Source: Haloarcula sebkhae
GTDB taxonomy: Archaea; Halobacteriota; Halobacteria; Halobacteriales; Haloarculaceae
Assembly (NCBI RefSeq): GCF_014647415.1
Contig: NZ_BMPD01000001.1
Coordinates: forward strand, 620,001 to 684,000
Length of the DNA stretch: 64,000 nt
Direction: 5' to 3'
How positions within the stretch are numbered: position 1 is the stretch's first letter; each line of letters opens with the position of its first letter. The notes beneath the pieces were generated by a model, which had not been told where the DNA came from, did no database searches, and was given only the letters and a program-made list of their open reading frames with translations. Positions 38,887 to 48,461 of this stretch are shown piece after piece. The translations under genes were made by a program, and so were the position numbers.

Positions 38887-39113
38887 TATTCTACCACCAG
38901 TCGGTACACGACGGCTTCATCCGTCGTTCTGGAGTCGCGGACGATCCGAACCACGTCACCGACTTCGGCATCATCGGGCAGCGCCTTGTCGGTACGCTTG
39001 ATCTTCGGAAGGTCCGTCTTCTTGATTTCATACTCGGTGAGTACTGCTTCGAGGTCGTCCTCGTCGACGACACTGTGGTCTGGGACGAGGTCGTGTTGAC
39101 TTACATCTACCAT
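38886..39113 (-). CDS. rpoH: RNA polymerase subunit H
   Basis: The 75-residue subunit starts [20 protein letters not shown] and contains the conserved [23 protein letters not shown] region (split here for length), matching archaeal RpoH/Rpb5 C-terminal domain. A longer frame upstream to 39245 is rejected. It is the first gene of the polymerase operon. A TATA box on this strand (TTATATG, 39191-39197) lies about 80 nt upstream of the ATG, implying a leader of about 50 nt. Confidence 0.96.
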   Translation of the reverse strand: MVDVSQHDLVPDHSVVDEDDLEAVLTEYEIKKTDLPKIKRTDKALPDDAEVGDVVRIVRDSRTTDEAVVYRLVVE

Positions 39114-39190
39114 GTGTGTGCGTGTGCGTTTGGCCTGCTGCTGGAGAAGGTGGCTGTCACGAGATACTACAGGGTCATACTGTCGGGGTT

Positions 39191-39197
39191 CATATAA
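39191..39197 (-). promoter_or_regulatory. TATA box of the rpo operon
   Basis: The leftward strand reads GTTATATGA here, the only good TATA-like element in the gap between rpoH and tRNA-Asp. It would give a leader of about 50 nt before rpoH. Confidence 0.5.
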
Positions 39198-39389
39198 CAC
39201 TTGCCAAGTCGCTCTGCCGTGGCTATCGGACCCGCCCACCCTCACGGCCTGCGGGCGTGGTTGCTCCTACCAACCACATGAAGCAGACCGGACATAGAAC
39301 TTTGGGTCCCGTCATGTGCATTCATCCCGAGGCGGGTCGCTTTGGAAAGTCTTAATACCGACACCAAGGTACGAAGAAATGCAACGAAG

Positions 39390-39462
39390 GCCCGGATGGT
39401 GTAGTGGCCCATCATACGACCCTGTCACGGTCGTGACGCGGGTTCAAATCCCGCTCCGGGCG
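39390..39462 (+). tRNA. tRNA-Asp (anticodon GTC), copy 1
   Basis: The 73-nt cloverleaf has the acceptor stem GCCCGGA/TCCGGGC, a D arm GGTGTAGTGGCCCATCATAC, the anticodon stem CGACC/GGTCG around CTGTCAC (anticodon GTC), the T arm GGTTCAAATC and discriminator G. No intron is present. It is followed by TTCCT and then a repeat unit that carries the second copy. Confidence 0.97.
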
Positions 39463-39482
39463 TTCCTATTGCAACCCAACTG

Positions 39483-39508
39483 ACGAGCACCGTGCAGTGT
39501 GTGCTCGT
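39483..39508. repeat. Inverted repeat between the two tRNA-Asp genes
   Basis: Exact 8-bp arms ACGAGCAC (39483-39490) and GTGCTCGT (39501-39508) lie between the tRNA genes. It could end transcription of the first or mark processing; there is no T-run. Confidence 0.4.
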
Positions 39509-39513
39509 AGGCT

Positions 39514-39586
39514 GCCCGGATGGTGTAGTGGCCCATCATACGACCCTGTCACGGTCGTGACGCGGGTTCAAATCCCGCTCCGGGCG
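39514..39586 (+). tRNA. tRNA-Asp (anticodon GTC), copy 2
   Basis: The 73 bases are identical to copy 1, 124 bp after its start, so the pair is a tandem duplication. The following bases (tttctctctaacccaact) resemble those after copy 1 (ttcctattgcaacccaact), showing that the duplication extended past the gene. Confidence 0.97.
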
Positions 39587-39666
39587 TTTCTCTCTAACCC
39601 AACTCCCCAGCGAGGCGTTTCGTCGCCGAGCGACGGCGAGTTCGAGGAGAAAGGGATTTGCATCAC

Positions 39667-39718
39667 GCAAACGCGAGCGCAGCGAGCGTTTGCCCGGGTT
39701 CAAATCCCGCTCCGGGCG
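39667..39718 (+). pseudogene. Decayed third tRNA-Asp copy
   Basis: The last 24 bases of tRNA-Asp, from CGGGTTCAAATCCCGC through the acceptor 3' strand to the discriminator (39695-39718), recur 132 bp after the end of copy 2. They are followed by TTCCTCT and an AAGCGACGCGTTTCATCGC that parallels the sequence after copy 2. The 5' part of the gene is replaced by other sequence, including an inverted repeat GCAAACGC/GCGTTTGC (39667-39693). It cannot fold as a tRNA. Confidence 0.75.
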
Positions 39719-40040
39719 TTCCTCTGAAATCAACTCGACAAGCGACGCGTTTCATCGCGATCGCTCTACATCTCACCCCAGTACACACTTTAGTAACTAT
39801 ACAGTAGGCAGTAAACACCGCCTACTGGTCGATAAGACGGCATATACTGATATCACACACCCGGCACAATAGCAGACGTCCGGGGAAATGTTCCCCTTGG
39901 CCTGTCATAGTGTCCGTCCACCGGGGTCGGACGTGCTATCACTTCACGCGGGGCGGCATATGTTTTGTGTTGGTTGTAAGGCGTGCCGATTAGCGGCTGC
40001 CAGCGACAAACTGTTTACGAGGCCCCGCAAAAGAGGGGCC
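39719..40040. other. Intergenic region after tRNA-Asp remnant
   Basis: This 322-bp stretch is AT-richer than its surroundings, especially 39,780-39,870. I see no gene, no complete tRNA and no clear insertion-sequence end. A frame opening at 39888 in phase with the next gene has no protein-like start. The region probably contains the promoter of the gene at 40041. Confidence 0.35.
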
Positions 40041-40694
40041 ATGGAGGACGTGGATGGCGAGGAGATGCCCGGCGCGATCGTCGAGGCGTTCCTCGAACGC
40101 GAGGAGGGCGTCCGGGCGCTGCTTGAGGAACTGGAGAAGCTCACTATCGAGGGCCGCCACGAGGAGGTGCGCGACCGGGTTCGCAATCTGGCGGACAGCG
40201 ACGAGTCAGTGTTTTACACCGTGGCGTTCAGCCTCACCAACTCGCGGCAGTTCTTCGGGGACGTAGAGGCACAACTGGACGTGACCGCCGCGGACCGGCT
40301 TCGGGACCTCGCCGACACGTTTCCCGCGCTGGCCGAGCCGTTCAATATCGTCCGGACGGAGCGGGCGGACGACCGCCTCAATCCGGTGACAGACACGAGC
40401 TACGCCGTGAGCTACCACCGCGGCGTCGAGTCACCAATGGTGACCTACAGCCCGCTGTCGGGCGAACAGGAGCTGTACGAATCTCGCGGGACACCAAGCG
40501 AGGTGTTGCGGGTGGCGTCCGACCTCACGAGCGCAACGACCGACGCGCTGGACGTGGCGATGGACAACGACTACTCGGTCAACACGGAGGAGTTGAGTGC
40601 GCTCATCGACCGCCGCGAGGAACTGGAAACCGAGCTGAGTAAGCTCCGGGACCAGCTCGACGAACTTCGTCGCACGCCAGTTTCGGACGAGTAG
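40041..40694 (+). CDS. Unknown haloarchaeal protein with C-terminal coiled coil
   Basis: The 217-residue protein starts at ATG 40041 (MEDVDGEEMPGAIVEAFLER). The longer frame from 39888 is rejected for lack of protein-like sequence. It is acidic and soluble, mostly helical at the N-terminus, has a central strand-rich part (TSYAVSYHRGVESPMVTYSP), and ends in a coiled coil (REELETELSKLRDQLDEL). I do not recognise the family. It stands alone between the tRNA cluster and a small regulator gene. Confidence 0.7.
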   Translation: MEDVDGEEMPGAIVEAFLEREEGVRALLEELEKLTIEGRHEEVRDRVRNLADSDESVFYTVAFSLTNSRQFFGDVEAQLDVTAADRLRDLADTFPALAEPFNIVRTERADDRLNPVTDTSYAVSYHRGVESPMVTYSPLSGEQELYESRGTPSEVLRVASDLTSATTDALDVAMDNDYSVNTEELSALIDRREELETELSKLRDQLDELRRTPVSDE

Positions 40695-40809
40695 CGACTG
40701 ACAGTTCAGAGACGGATTCGTAGAACGGTACAGAAGGACAACCCGCGTCGCAGTGCCGCAACTGAGGCGTTTATGTGTCACGACCCTAAATGCACAGATA
40801 CGATTTGCT

Positions 40810-41112
40810 ATGGGAATGGACCGACTAGAAGACCAAGTCGAAAAGGAGGGGCGGGACCTGTCGATCCTCGAAGCCGTCATCGAAAACGGGCCGATCGGTA
40901 TCGTTCGGCTCGCCGAGGAGACAGGGGTCCCGAAACACAAGGTACGGTACTCGCTACGGATGCTGGAAGACGACGAACTCATCGAGCCGACGCCACAGGG
41001 CGCGATCCCGGTCGACAACATCGACGAGCGGGTCGCAACCATCAACGGCGGCATCGACCGGCTGGTCGAACAGCTGGACGGGCTGCGAGACGTGTTTTCG
41101 TCCACAGAGTAG
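40810..41112 (+). CDS. Small winged-helix regulator
   Basis: The 100-residue protein starts at MGMDRLEDQVEKEGRD. Its core is a winged helix: ILEAVIENGPIGIVRLAEET, the recognition helix GVPKHKVRYSLRML, and a wing around IEPTPQGAIPVD. A C-terminal amphipathic helix (INGGIDRLVEQLDGLRDVF) probably dimerises. A TATA-like gcgtttatg about 36-44 nt upstream gives a short leader. The target genes are not evident. Confidence 0.75.
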   Translation: MGMDRLEDQVEKEGRDLSILEAVIENGPIGIVRLAEETGVPKHKVRYSLRMLEDDELIEPTPQGAIPVDNIDERVATINGGIDRLVEQLDGLRDVFSSTE

Positions 41113-41186
41113 CGCCGCCGGGACGAGCAGTCGGGACCCGTTTCCGTGGCAGTAACCCTTTTCGAACGCCGACGTGATGGGTCGGT

Positions 41187-41675
41187 ATGGATGTCGCTCT
41201 CATCAGCGATTCGCACATCCCCTCCCGGGAACACGAGATTCCGCCGTCGTTCCGGGAACGCATCGAGGTCGCCGACCACGTCATCCACGCCGGTGACTTC
41301 GACAGCAAAGGGGCGCTTGCTGATATCCGCCACATGGCGACGGCACTGACCGCCGTCTCGGGCAACATCGACCCACAGATAGGGTTGCCGGAGCGGGCGA
41401 CAGTCGAACTCGGCGGCGTCACGTTCGTCGTGACACACGGCACCGGATCGCCGCAGGGCTGGGCGGACCGTGTCGCCGCTGCGGTCCGCGAGGAAGCCGA
41501 CAGCAGCGCCGTCGGCGTCGCCGGCCACACCCACGAACGTGTGGACACCGTCTACGAGGGTGTGCGACTCCTGAACCCCGGCAGCGTCACGGGCGCATCG
41601 CCGGCAGACCGTCCGACGATGCTGACCGCGACAGTCGAGGACGGCTCGATTGACGTGGCCCAGTACGAACTGTAG
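41187..41675 (+). CDS. YfcE/MJ0936-type phosphodiesterase
   Basis: The 162-residue metallophosphoesterase has all metal-binding motifs: DSH (about 8-10), GDFD (about 34-37), GN (about 56), TH in VVTHGTG and GHTHE near 108-112. This minimal family hydrolyses small phosphodiesters or phosphorylated nucleotides in the cytoplasm with two divalent metals. It is a single-domain protein of the usual length, without membrane segments. The native substrate cannot be told. Confidence 0.88.
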   Translation: MDVALISDSHIPSREHEIPPSFRERIEVADHVIHAGDFDSKGALADIRHMATALTAVSGNIDPQIGLPERATVELGGVTFVVTHGTGSPQGWADRVAAAVREEADSSAVGVAGHTHERVDTVYEGVRLLNPGSVTGASPADRPTMLTATVEDGSIDVAQYEL

Positions 41676-41784
41676 CACGGTTAGTGAGCGCCGTCGCGAC
41701 CGCGATGTACCGGCAGCTGTTGCCACTGTTGTCCGGCTTTGCAGCGAACGCGGGTCTTTTTCGGGCAGAGACCGCACAAGTGGT

Positions 41785-42558
41785 ATGGAAGTCTTCGCGG
41801 TCGAGGGGCTGCCCGAGGTCCGCCCTGGCGACGACGTGGCCAAGCTACTCGTCAGACAGGCCGACCTGCGGGACGACGACGTGGTCTGTGTCGCCAGCAC
41901 TATCGTTTCCAAGGCCAACGGACGCGGGCGGTCGCTGTCATCGTACGAGCCAAGCGAGCGTGCCGAGCGCATCGCAGCGACCATCGAGGACATCGCCAAC
42001 GAGGAGAAGGATCCGCGGATGGCCCAGGCGATTCTCGACGAGTGTGAGGAGGTGCTGGTCGAAGCCCCCTTCATCCTCGGCGTGACGGAGTTCGGGCACA
42101 TCACCGTCAACGCGGGCATCGATCGCTCGAACGTGCCCGGCGCGGACCTCCTCTTGCTCCCCGAAGACCCAACAGCAGAGGCCGAAGCGATCCGCGATGG
42201 CATCCGCGAGCGGACGGGCGTCGAACCCAGCGTCATCGTTACCGACACGTCGGGGCGACCGTTCCGCCTCGGCCAGCGCGGCGTCGCACTGGGTTGGGCC
42301 GGGCTCTCTGCCTCGCGAGACTGGCGGGGCGAGCACGACCGCGACGGCCGCGAACTCGAAGCCACCGTTCAGGCCGTCGTCGACGAACTCGCCGCCGCGG
42401 CCAACCTCGTCACCGGCGAAGGCGACGGCGGAACACCCGCCGCAGTCGTCCGCGATTTCGACTTCGGCGACCACGCGGGCAGCGAGCAACTGTTCCGCGA
42501 CCCGGAGAAAGACGTAGTCAGACAAGCACTCAGAGAGTGGTCCCATGTACGCGATTGA
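41785..42558 (+). CDS. cofE: Coenzyme F420:L-glutamate ligase
   Basis: The 257-residue enzyme adds glutamates to F420-0 using GTP. It starts at ATG 41785 (MEVFAVEGLPEVRPGDDVAK). CofE features include VVCVASTIVSKANGRG near the N-terminus, ITVNAGIDRSNVPGAD, and VIVTDTSGRPFRLGQ. No FMN-reductase extension is present, so it is the short archaeal form. It overlaps the Mer-like gene by 14 bp, linking F420 production to an F420-using enzyme. Confidence 0.92.
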   Translation: MEVFAVEGLPEVRPGDDVAKLLVRQADLRDDDVVCVASTIVSKANGRGRSLSSYEPSERAERIAATIEDIANEEKDPRMAQAILDECEEVLVEAPFILGVTEFGHITVNAGIDRSNVPGADLLLLPEDPTAEAEAIRDGIRERTGVEPSVIVTDTSGRPFRLGQRGVALGWAGLSASRDWRGEHDRDGRELEATVQAVVDELAAAANLVTGEGDGGTPAAVVRDFDFGDHAGSEQLFRDPEKDVVRQALREWSHVRD

Positions 42559-43522
42559 AATTACCCCGGAACACCCGGTCGCACAGCTCGCCTCGTTTGC
42601 CGAACAGGCCGAATCGAACGCGCTCGACGCCGTCTACGTCAGCCATCACTACAACAACCGCGATCAGTTCATGGCGCTGACTGCGATGGCCGAGCGGACC
42701 GATGAGGTGCTGCTCGGTCCCGGTATCGCCAACCCCTACGAGACGCACCCAGTGACGCTGGCCTCGCGGGTGGCGACGCTTGAGGAACTGAGCGACGGCC
42801 GGGCCGTCTTCGGTATCGGGCCGGGCGATAAGTCGACGCTCAGCAACCTCGGCTTCGGCCACGACGACGCGCTACGGCGCGTACTCGATACGTTCACGAC
42901 CGCGCGGAAGCTCTGGAACGGCGAGCGAGTCGACCACGACGGGACGTTCGAAGCGGTCGACGCCGGGCTGAACTACGAGGTCGGCGATATTCCGGTGTAC
43001 GTCGGCGCACAGGGGCCGCATATGACCCGGATGGCGGCGAAACACGCCGACGGTGCGCTGTACAACGGGGCACACCCGAAAGACCTCGCGTGGGCACGCG
43101 AGCAGGTAGAAGAGATGGCCGACGAGCGGCCCAAGGAGTATGGCGAGTTCGACCTCGCAGCCTACGCCAGCGTCTCGATCGCCGAAGACGAGGCCGAGGC
43201 ACGGGAGGCCGCCCGGCCACCGGTCGCGTTCGTCGCCGCGGGGTCGCCGCCACCGGTGCTCGACCGCCACGGCATCGACCACGAGGCCGCCGACGACATC
43301 GGACAGGCAATTTCGGCCGGGGAGTTCTCGGCCGCGTTCGAGGGCGTGACAGAGGCGATGCTGGACGCGTTCTGTATCGCCGGGACGCCGGAGACGGTGG
43401 CCGAGCGCACGGCGGCGTTAGAAGAACACGCTGATAGCGTGGTGTTCGCGTCGCCGCTCGGGCCGGACGTCGAGACGGCTATCGATTTGCTTGGGGCGGT
43501 CCTCGACCGCCGGAGCCGCTGA
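42545..43522 (+). CDS. mer: Mer-like F420-dependent oxidoreductase
   Basis: The 325-residue protein is a luciferase-like TIM-barrel enzyme related to 5,10-methylene-tetrahydromethanopterin reductase. It has the typical MALTAMAERTDEVLLGPGIANPY and FGIGPGDKSTLSNLGFG segments and the PVYVGAQGPHMTRMAAKHADG motif. Haloarchaea use folate-type carriers, so the true substrate may be methylene-tetrahydrofolate or another compound. It is translationally coupled to cofE (14 bp overlap), and its 3' end overlaps the convergent small membrane gene by 44 bp. Confidence 0.82.
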   Translation: MYAIEITPEHPVAQLASFAEQAESNALDAVYVSHHYNNRDQFMALTAMAERTDEVLLGPGIANPYETHPVTLASRVATLEELSDGRAVFGIGPGDKSTLSNLGFGHDDALRRVLDTFTTARKLWNGERVDHDGTFEAVDAGLNYEVGDIPVYVGAQGPHMTRMAAKHADGALYNGAHPKDLAWAREQVEEMADERPKEYGEFDLAAYASVSIAEDEAEAREAARPPVAFVAAGSPPPVLDRHGIDHEAADDIGQAISAGEFSAAFEGVTEAMLDAFCIAGTPETVAERTAALEEHADSVVFASPLGPDVETAIDLLGAVLDRRSR

Positions 43523-43697
43523 ACAGCGAAAGGACGGCCCCCAGCGACAGGTACCCGAAGAAGACGACCGAGACGGTCGTGATGACGGCACCGACGGCGA
43601 GCATGAGTGCCGCCAGCGGGTCGTTCAGTGCCACGTCGAGGAACCAGCCGGGCATGTCGATGATGCTCTGGAGCAGTTCCGACAGCAGTCCTTGCAT
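43479..43697 (-). CDS. Small membrane protein
   Basis: The 72-residue protein starts MQGLLSELLQSIIDMPGW and has one long hydrophobic region (about 25-58) that may span the membrane twice, ending in a Gly/Ser/Arg tail. The 3' end overlaps the mer gene on the other strand, which makes it somewhat less certain. Short membrane proteins of this type are common in haloarchaea. Function unknown. Confidence 0.6.
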   Translation of the reverse strand: MQGLLSELLQSIIDMPGWFLDVALNDPLAALMLAVGAVITTVSVVFFGYLSLGAVLSLFSGSGGRGPPQANR

Positions 43698-43795
43698 TAC
43701 TTGAACGTTCGTGTGGCCCTACTTTGCGTTTGCGTTCCCGGTCACCTCGTGGACGCCCGGGAGTCGCTATCGCACAGCATCACAGGCGAACGACC

Positions 43796-45139
43796 CTACG
43801 CAACGGGTTCGAGTTCGGCTGAGAAGTGCCTGAGTTCTTCCATCGGAGGCTCCCAGACGATTTCCAGACCGGAGTACTCCTCGCGATGGTCACGAACACG
43901 TGCAGCGGTTTCCGCGATGTGTTCGAGGTGTTCGCGCCAGTACGTTCGGCGAGGGAGGGCGAGACGGACGAGTTCCGGACGATCGGTCTCGGGGAAGGCA
44001 AAGGAGCCGAGTTCGACTGTCCGGACGCCGCCTTCGCGGTAGAGTTCGCAGACGAGCCGCTGTCCGGGGAACTGGTCGACAGGAATATCCGGGAGCAGGG
44101 TGGCCGCATCGATGTAGACGGCGTGACCGCCGGTCGGCGTGACGATCGGGATATCGCGCTCACGCAGAAGGTCGCCGAGGGTCGCGACCTGTTCGATCCG
44201 CTCGGCGACGTAGGGCGGCTGGACCGCCTCCCGCAGACCGGTGGCCATCGCTTCAAGGTCACGACCCGCGAGGCCACCGTAGGTTGGGAACCCTTCGTAC
44301 AGGATTGCGCGCTGTTTGCACTGTTCGAACAGGGCAGCGTCGCGAACGGCTGTGAACCCGCCGATGTTTGCGAGTGCGTCCTTTTTGCCACTCATCGTGA
44401 TTGCGTCGGCAGGACGTAACTGCTCGCGGGCGATCTCACTGAGGGGCGTGTCGGCGTATTCGGGGTCCCGCTGTTTGATGAACTGTGCGTTTTCGGCGAA
44501 CCGACAAGCGTCGATGACGAACGTTGCGTCGATTTCTGTGGCGAAGGCGGCTGTCTCGCGGATGTTCGCCATCGACACCGGCTGGCCGGCAGCGGAGTTG
44601 TTCGTGATCGTCAGGACGACGGCCGAAACAGCGTCCTGTCCGTGCTCCTCGACGGCATCCCACCCCCTCTCTGTGGAGAAGTTTCCGGCAAACGTCCCGA
44701 CGCTATCAGTGGTCAGGTCAGTTTCCGCCGGACAGTCGACCGCGGTCGCGCCCTGATTCGTCACATGTGCGCGGGTAGTGTCGAAGTGCGTGTTGTTGAG
44801 AACGACGTCACCGTCGTCCAGTAGCGCCCCGAACAGGACGTTCTCCGCGCCGCGGCCCTGATGTGTCGGGACCACGCGGTCGAATCCCATCACGTCGGCG
44901 ACCGCCTCACTGAAGCGTTTGAACGAGCGCGATCCGGCGTACGCCTCGTCCCCTCGAACCACGTCCGCCCACTGGTCGTCACTCATCGCCCCAGTCCCAG
45001 AATCAGTCAACAAGTCGATAAAGACATCATCCGCGGCGAGGTTGAAGACGTTGTGTCCGGCCTCGGTGAGCGCAGTCTCACGTCGGTCACGGGGCGGAAG
45101 CTGTATCGAGGTTACCGATTTGGCCTTGTACGAGCGCAT
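43796..45139 (-). CDS. tnaA: Tryptophanase (tryptophan indole-lyase)
   Basis: The 447-residue PLP enzyme splits tryptophan into indole, pyruvate and ammonia. It has DDVFIDLLTDSGTGAMSDDQ, the RGDEAYAGSRSF segment, VPTHQGRGAEN, and the PLP lysine in ITMSGKKDALANIGGF. The start at 45139 (MRSYKAKSV) is preferred to 45175. A TATA-like AAAATATC lies about 40 nt upstream of 45139 but only a few bases before 45175. Tyrosine phenol-lyase is the alternative in this family. It diverges from a methyltransferase gene. Confidence 0.9.
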   Translation of the reverse strand: MRSYKAKSVTSIQLPPRDRRETALTEAGHNVFNLAADDVFIDLLTDSGTGAMSDDQWADVVRGDEAYAGSRSFKRFSEAVADVMGFDRVVPTHQGRGAENVLFGALLDDGDVVLNNTHFDTTRAHVTNQGATAVDCPAETDLTTDSVGTFAGNFSTERGWDAVEEHGQDAVSAVVLTITNNSAAGQPVSMANIRETAAFATEIDATFVIDACRFAENAQFIKQRDPEYADTPLSEIAREQLRPADAITMSGKKDALANIGGFTAVRDAALFEQCKQRAILYEGFPTYGGLAGRDLEAMATGLREAVQPPYVAERIEQVATLGDLLRERDIPIVTPTGGHAVYIDAATLLPDIPVDQFPGQRLVCELYREGGVRTVELGSFAFPETDRPELVRLALPRRTYWREHLEHIAETAARVRDHREEYSGLEIVWEPPMEELRHFSAELEPVA

Positions 45140-45301
45140 ACTGTGTCGCAGTACGCCGACCGTCTTATTCCCCATCTGATATTTTGTGTACAGAAGTGGG
45201 CTGAGATGTCCATCGCCAGACGGGTACGGCTATCGGTGGACACGTGTTTCTGACAGGCCGAAATAGCGGGCATTTTGAGGCCGCAACTGCTGGAGGGACG
45301 T

Positions 45302-45985
45302 ATGAGTGTTCGCGAGGAATTCGACGCGTGGGCGGCCGAAGGCAAAGACAGAGGGATGGAGGACCGGCACTGGCACACCGCCAAGCACGTTCTCGCCCGG
45401 ATGCCGGTCGAACCGGGTGACACGGTGCTCGATCTCGGGACGGGGTCAGGCTATGCGCTCCGTGCGCTCCGGGACACCAACGACGCCGGTCCCTGCTATG
45501 GCCTCGACGGGTCACCGGAGATGCTCCGGAACGCCCGGGAGTACACGGACGACGACGGCATCGGGTTCCTGCGTGGTGACTTCGACGCCCTGCCGTTTGC
45601 GACCGACAGCATCGACCACGTGTTCTCGATGGAGGCGTTCTACTACGCCAGCGACCCCCCGCACACGCTCGAAGAAATCGCGCGGGTGCTACGACCGGGC
45701 GGGACCGCCCACATCGCGGTGAACTACTACGAGGAGAACGTCCACTCCCACGAGTGGCAGGAGTTCATCGACATCGAGATGACACGCTGGAGCGCCGACG
45801 AGTACCACGCGGCCTTCCGGGAAGCGGGCCTGGCCGTGGCGTCGCAGGACACTATTCCCGACCGCGAGGTAGAGATCCCGCCGGCGGACGCGTTCCCCAC
45901 GGACGAGTTCGAGACGCGCGAGGCGATGGTCGAACGCTACCGCGAACTGGGAACGTTGCTGACCGTCGGCCTCGCTACCGAATAA
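45302..45985 (+). CDS. SAM-dependent methyltransferase (type 11 fold)
   Basis: The 227-residue protein starts at MSVREEFDAWAAEGKDRG. Motif I VLDLGTGSGYALRAL binds SAM, followed by YGLDGSPEML, the FLRGDFDALPF segment and a post-motif HVFSMEAFYYA. The C-terminal part carries the less conserved substrate region. Its promoter region is shared with the divergent tryptophanase gene, which might link it to indole or amino acid metabolism, but the substrate is not predictable. Confidence 0.85.
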   Translation: MSVREEFDAWAAEGKDRGMEDRHWHTAKHVLARMPVEPGDTVLDLGTGSGYALRALRDTNDAGPCYGLDGSPEMLRNAREYTDDDGIGFLRGDFDALPFATDSIDHVFSMEAFYYASDPPHTLEEIARVLRPGGTAHIAVNYYEENVHSHEWQEFIDIEMTRWSADEYHAAFREAGLAVASQDTIPDREVEIPPADAFPTDEFETREAMVERYRELGTLLTVGLATE

Positions 45986-46066
45986 CGACCGATAGCCAGT
46001 CGAGACGCAGATCGAAGGCGGAACGACCGACAGGGTATTTTGTGGTGGCGGGCAAAACCAACGTGT

Positions 46067-46336
46067 ATGGCCGAAGACACCTCGCTGGAGGACTTTCTCG
46101 ACGCTGGCGACGAGAGCGAGGACGAGGGAGAGAGCGGTACGTCTGCGGAAGACAATACGACAGAGACCGAAAGCGACGCCCCCGACACCGAAGCTTCGAC
46201 CGACGCGGTCGACCCGGCCGTGACGACGTACGCCTGGTCGCCCGACGGTGCGGCCTGTGCCGAGTGTGGTGAGGTCGTCGAGCGGCGGTGGACACAGGAC
46301 GGGCACCTCGTCTGTGGGGCGTGTAAGTCCTGGTGA
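46067..46336 (+). CDS. Small acidic zinc-ribbon protein
   Basis: The 89-residue protein begins with a strongly acidic Asp/Glu/Ser/Thr-rich region (about 1-50) and ends with a zinc-ribbon CAECGEVVERRW and CGACKSW. A TATA-like gtatttt lies about 25-32 nt upstream, fitting a leaderless transcript. I recall similar haloarchaeal proteins as a DUF7573-like family. It may bind nucleic acid or protein through the ribbon. The acidic region is probably disordered. Confidence 0.7.
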   Translation: MAEDTSLEDFLDAGDESEDEGESGTSAEDNTTETESDAPDTEASTDAVDPAVTTYAWSPDGAACAECGEVVERRWTQDGHLVCGACKSW

Positions 46337-46530
46337 ACGGCGCTACCGGCCGTAAACCGAATGTGTGTTGTTCTCACCCATCCACAGAGTTACATGCGCG
46401 CACACCATAGACGCGGCTACAACTGAACGGCCCGGAGGACGTGGTACCCCACACAAGACACTTACTGGTCGACAGGGCAGACTATCCTACCAGTCCCCGT
46501 GCCGAGGCGTCGTCCCACGAGATCGCGACT

Positions 46531-47486
<956 letters not shown>

Positions 47487-47490
<4 letters not shown>

Positions 47491-48461
47491 GACCGACACG
47501 ACGCGGTTTCGCCGCCCTCGCCGTCGCCGTTGCCGCCCTTCTACTCAGCGCCAGATTCGGCCAGCCTGGGCTTACGGCCGTCGCCGCCCCGCTGTTCGTC
47601 GGCGTGTTCGCCGCCGCCGTCCAGGTCCGCTGGGGCGGCGCGCCGACCGTCGAACGGAGCCGGCTCCGCCGTGGCTTTCCCGGCGAGACGAAGCCCGTCG
47701 AGTTCCACGTCGACGGCAGCGGCATCGTGACGATCACCGACCGGCTGTCCGAGGGCCTCGATGGGGAGACGACAGTCAGGAAGTCCCTGCCGGCGACGGT
47801 GACCTACCGGGTCACCTACACGGACCGGGGCGAGCAACGGGTCGGCCCGGTCGACGTGACGGTAACTGACGCGCTGGGACTCGTCACGGAGCGGTACACT
47901 GTCGAGAGTGAAACCGACGTGCTGGTGTATCCACCCGTCTATCGGCTGGGCGGAGCAGACGCGTTCGCGCGAACGTTCACGCCGGAGAGCGAGGACCGGC
48001 AGTCGTTCGACCGACTGCGGGAGTACGTCAGCGGCGACTCGCTACGGGACGTGCACTGGAAATCCAGCGCCAAGCGCGAGGACCTGCTGGTCAAGGAGTT
48101 CGCCGACAGCCGGAGCGACAGGGCCCTGCTCGTCGCTGCGGAGGCCCGCGAAGGCCATGCCGACGAAATGGCCGCCGCCGCGGCAACGATCACGATGGCC
48201 GCGCTGGAGAGCGGTCTCGCGGTCGAACTCGCCGTCCCGAACGGCGCAGTCGAGCAGGGATACGGCGACACTCACCGGACGCGACTGCTCGAACTGCTGG
48301 CCCGGGCCGACGCGGGCCAGACCGGCCGTGTGGACGACGCTGACGTGGTCGTCACGGCCACCGGTGACGGTGTCACGGTGTCGGTCGATGGCCGCCGCCG
48401 GTCCTTCGCCGACGTGACCGCCAGCCGGGACAACCCTATCGCAGGGGAGGTGAACGGATGA
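47487..48461 (+). CDS. DUF58 protein
   Basis: The 324-residue protein has two N-terminal hydrophobic helices (about 8-25 and 29-48) and an extracytoplasmic or cytoplasmic region with the DUF58 signature SGDSLRDVHWKSSAKREDLL (about 185-205), followed by a vWA-like domain. It overlaps both neighbours by 4 bp. In MoxR operons the DUF58 partner is the usual substrate or adaptor; its function here is inferred from context. Confidence 0.85.

Noticed and set aside
39667-39718. Third functional tRNA-Asp
   Set aside because: Only the 3' 24 bases are present; the acceptor 5' strand, D arm and anticodon arm are missing.
40431-42365. 644-codon leftward frame over four rightward genes
   Set aside because: It spans several independent genes with intact motifs; no own domains.
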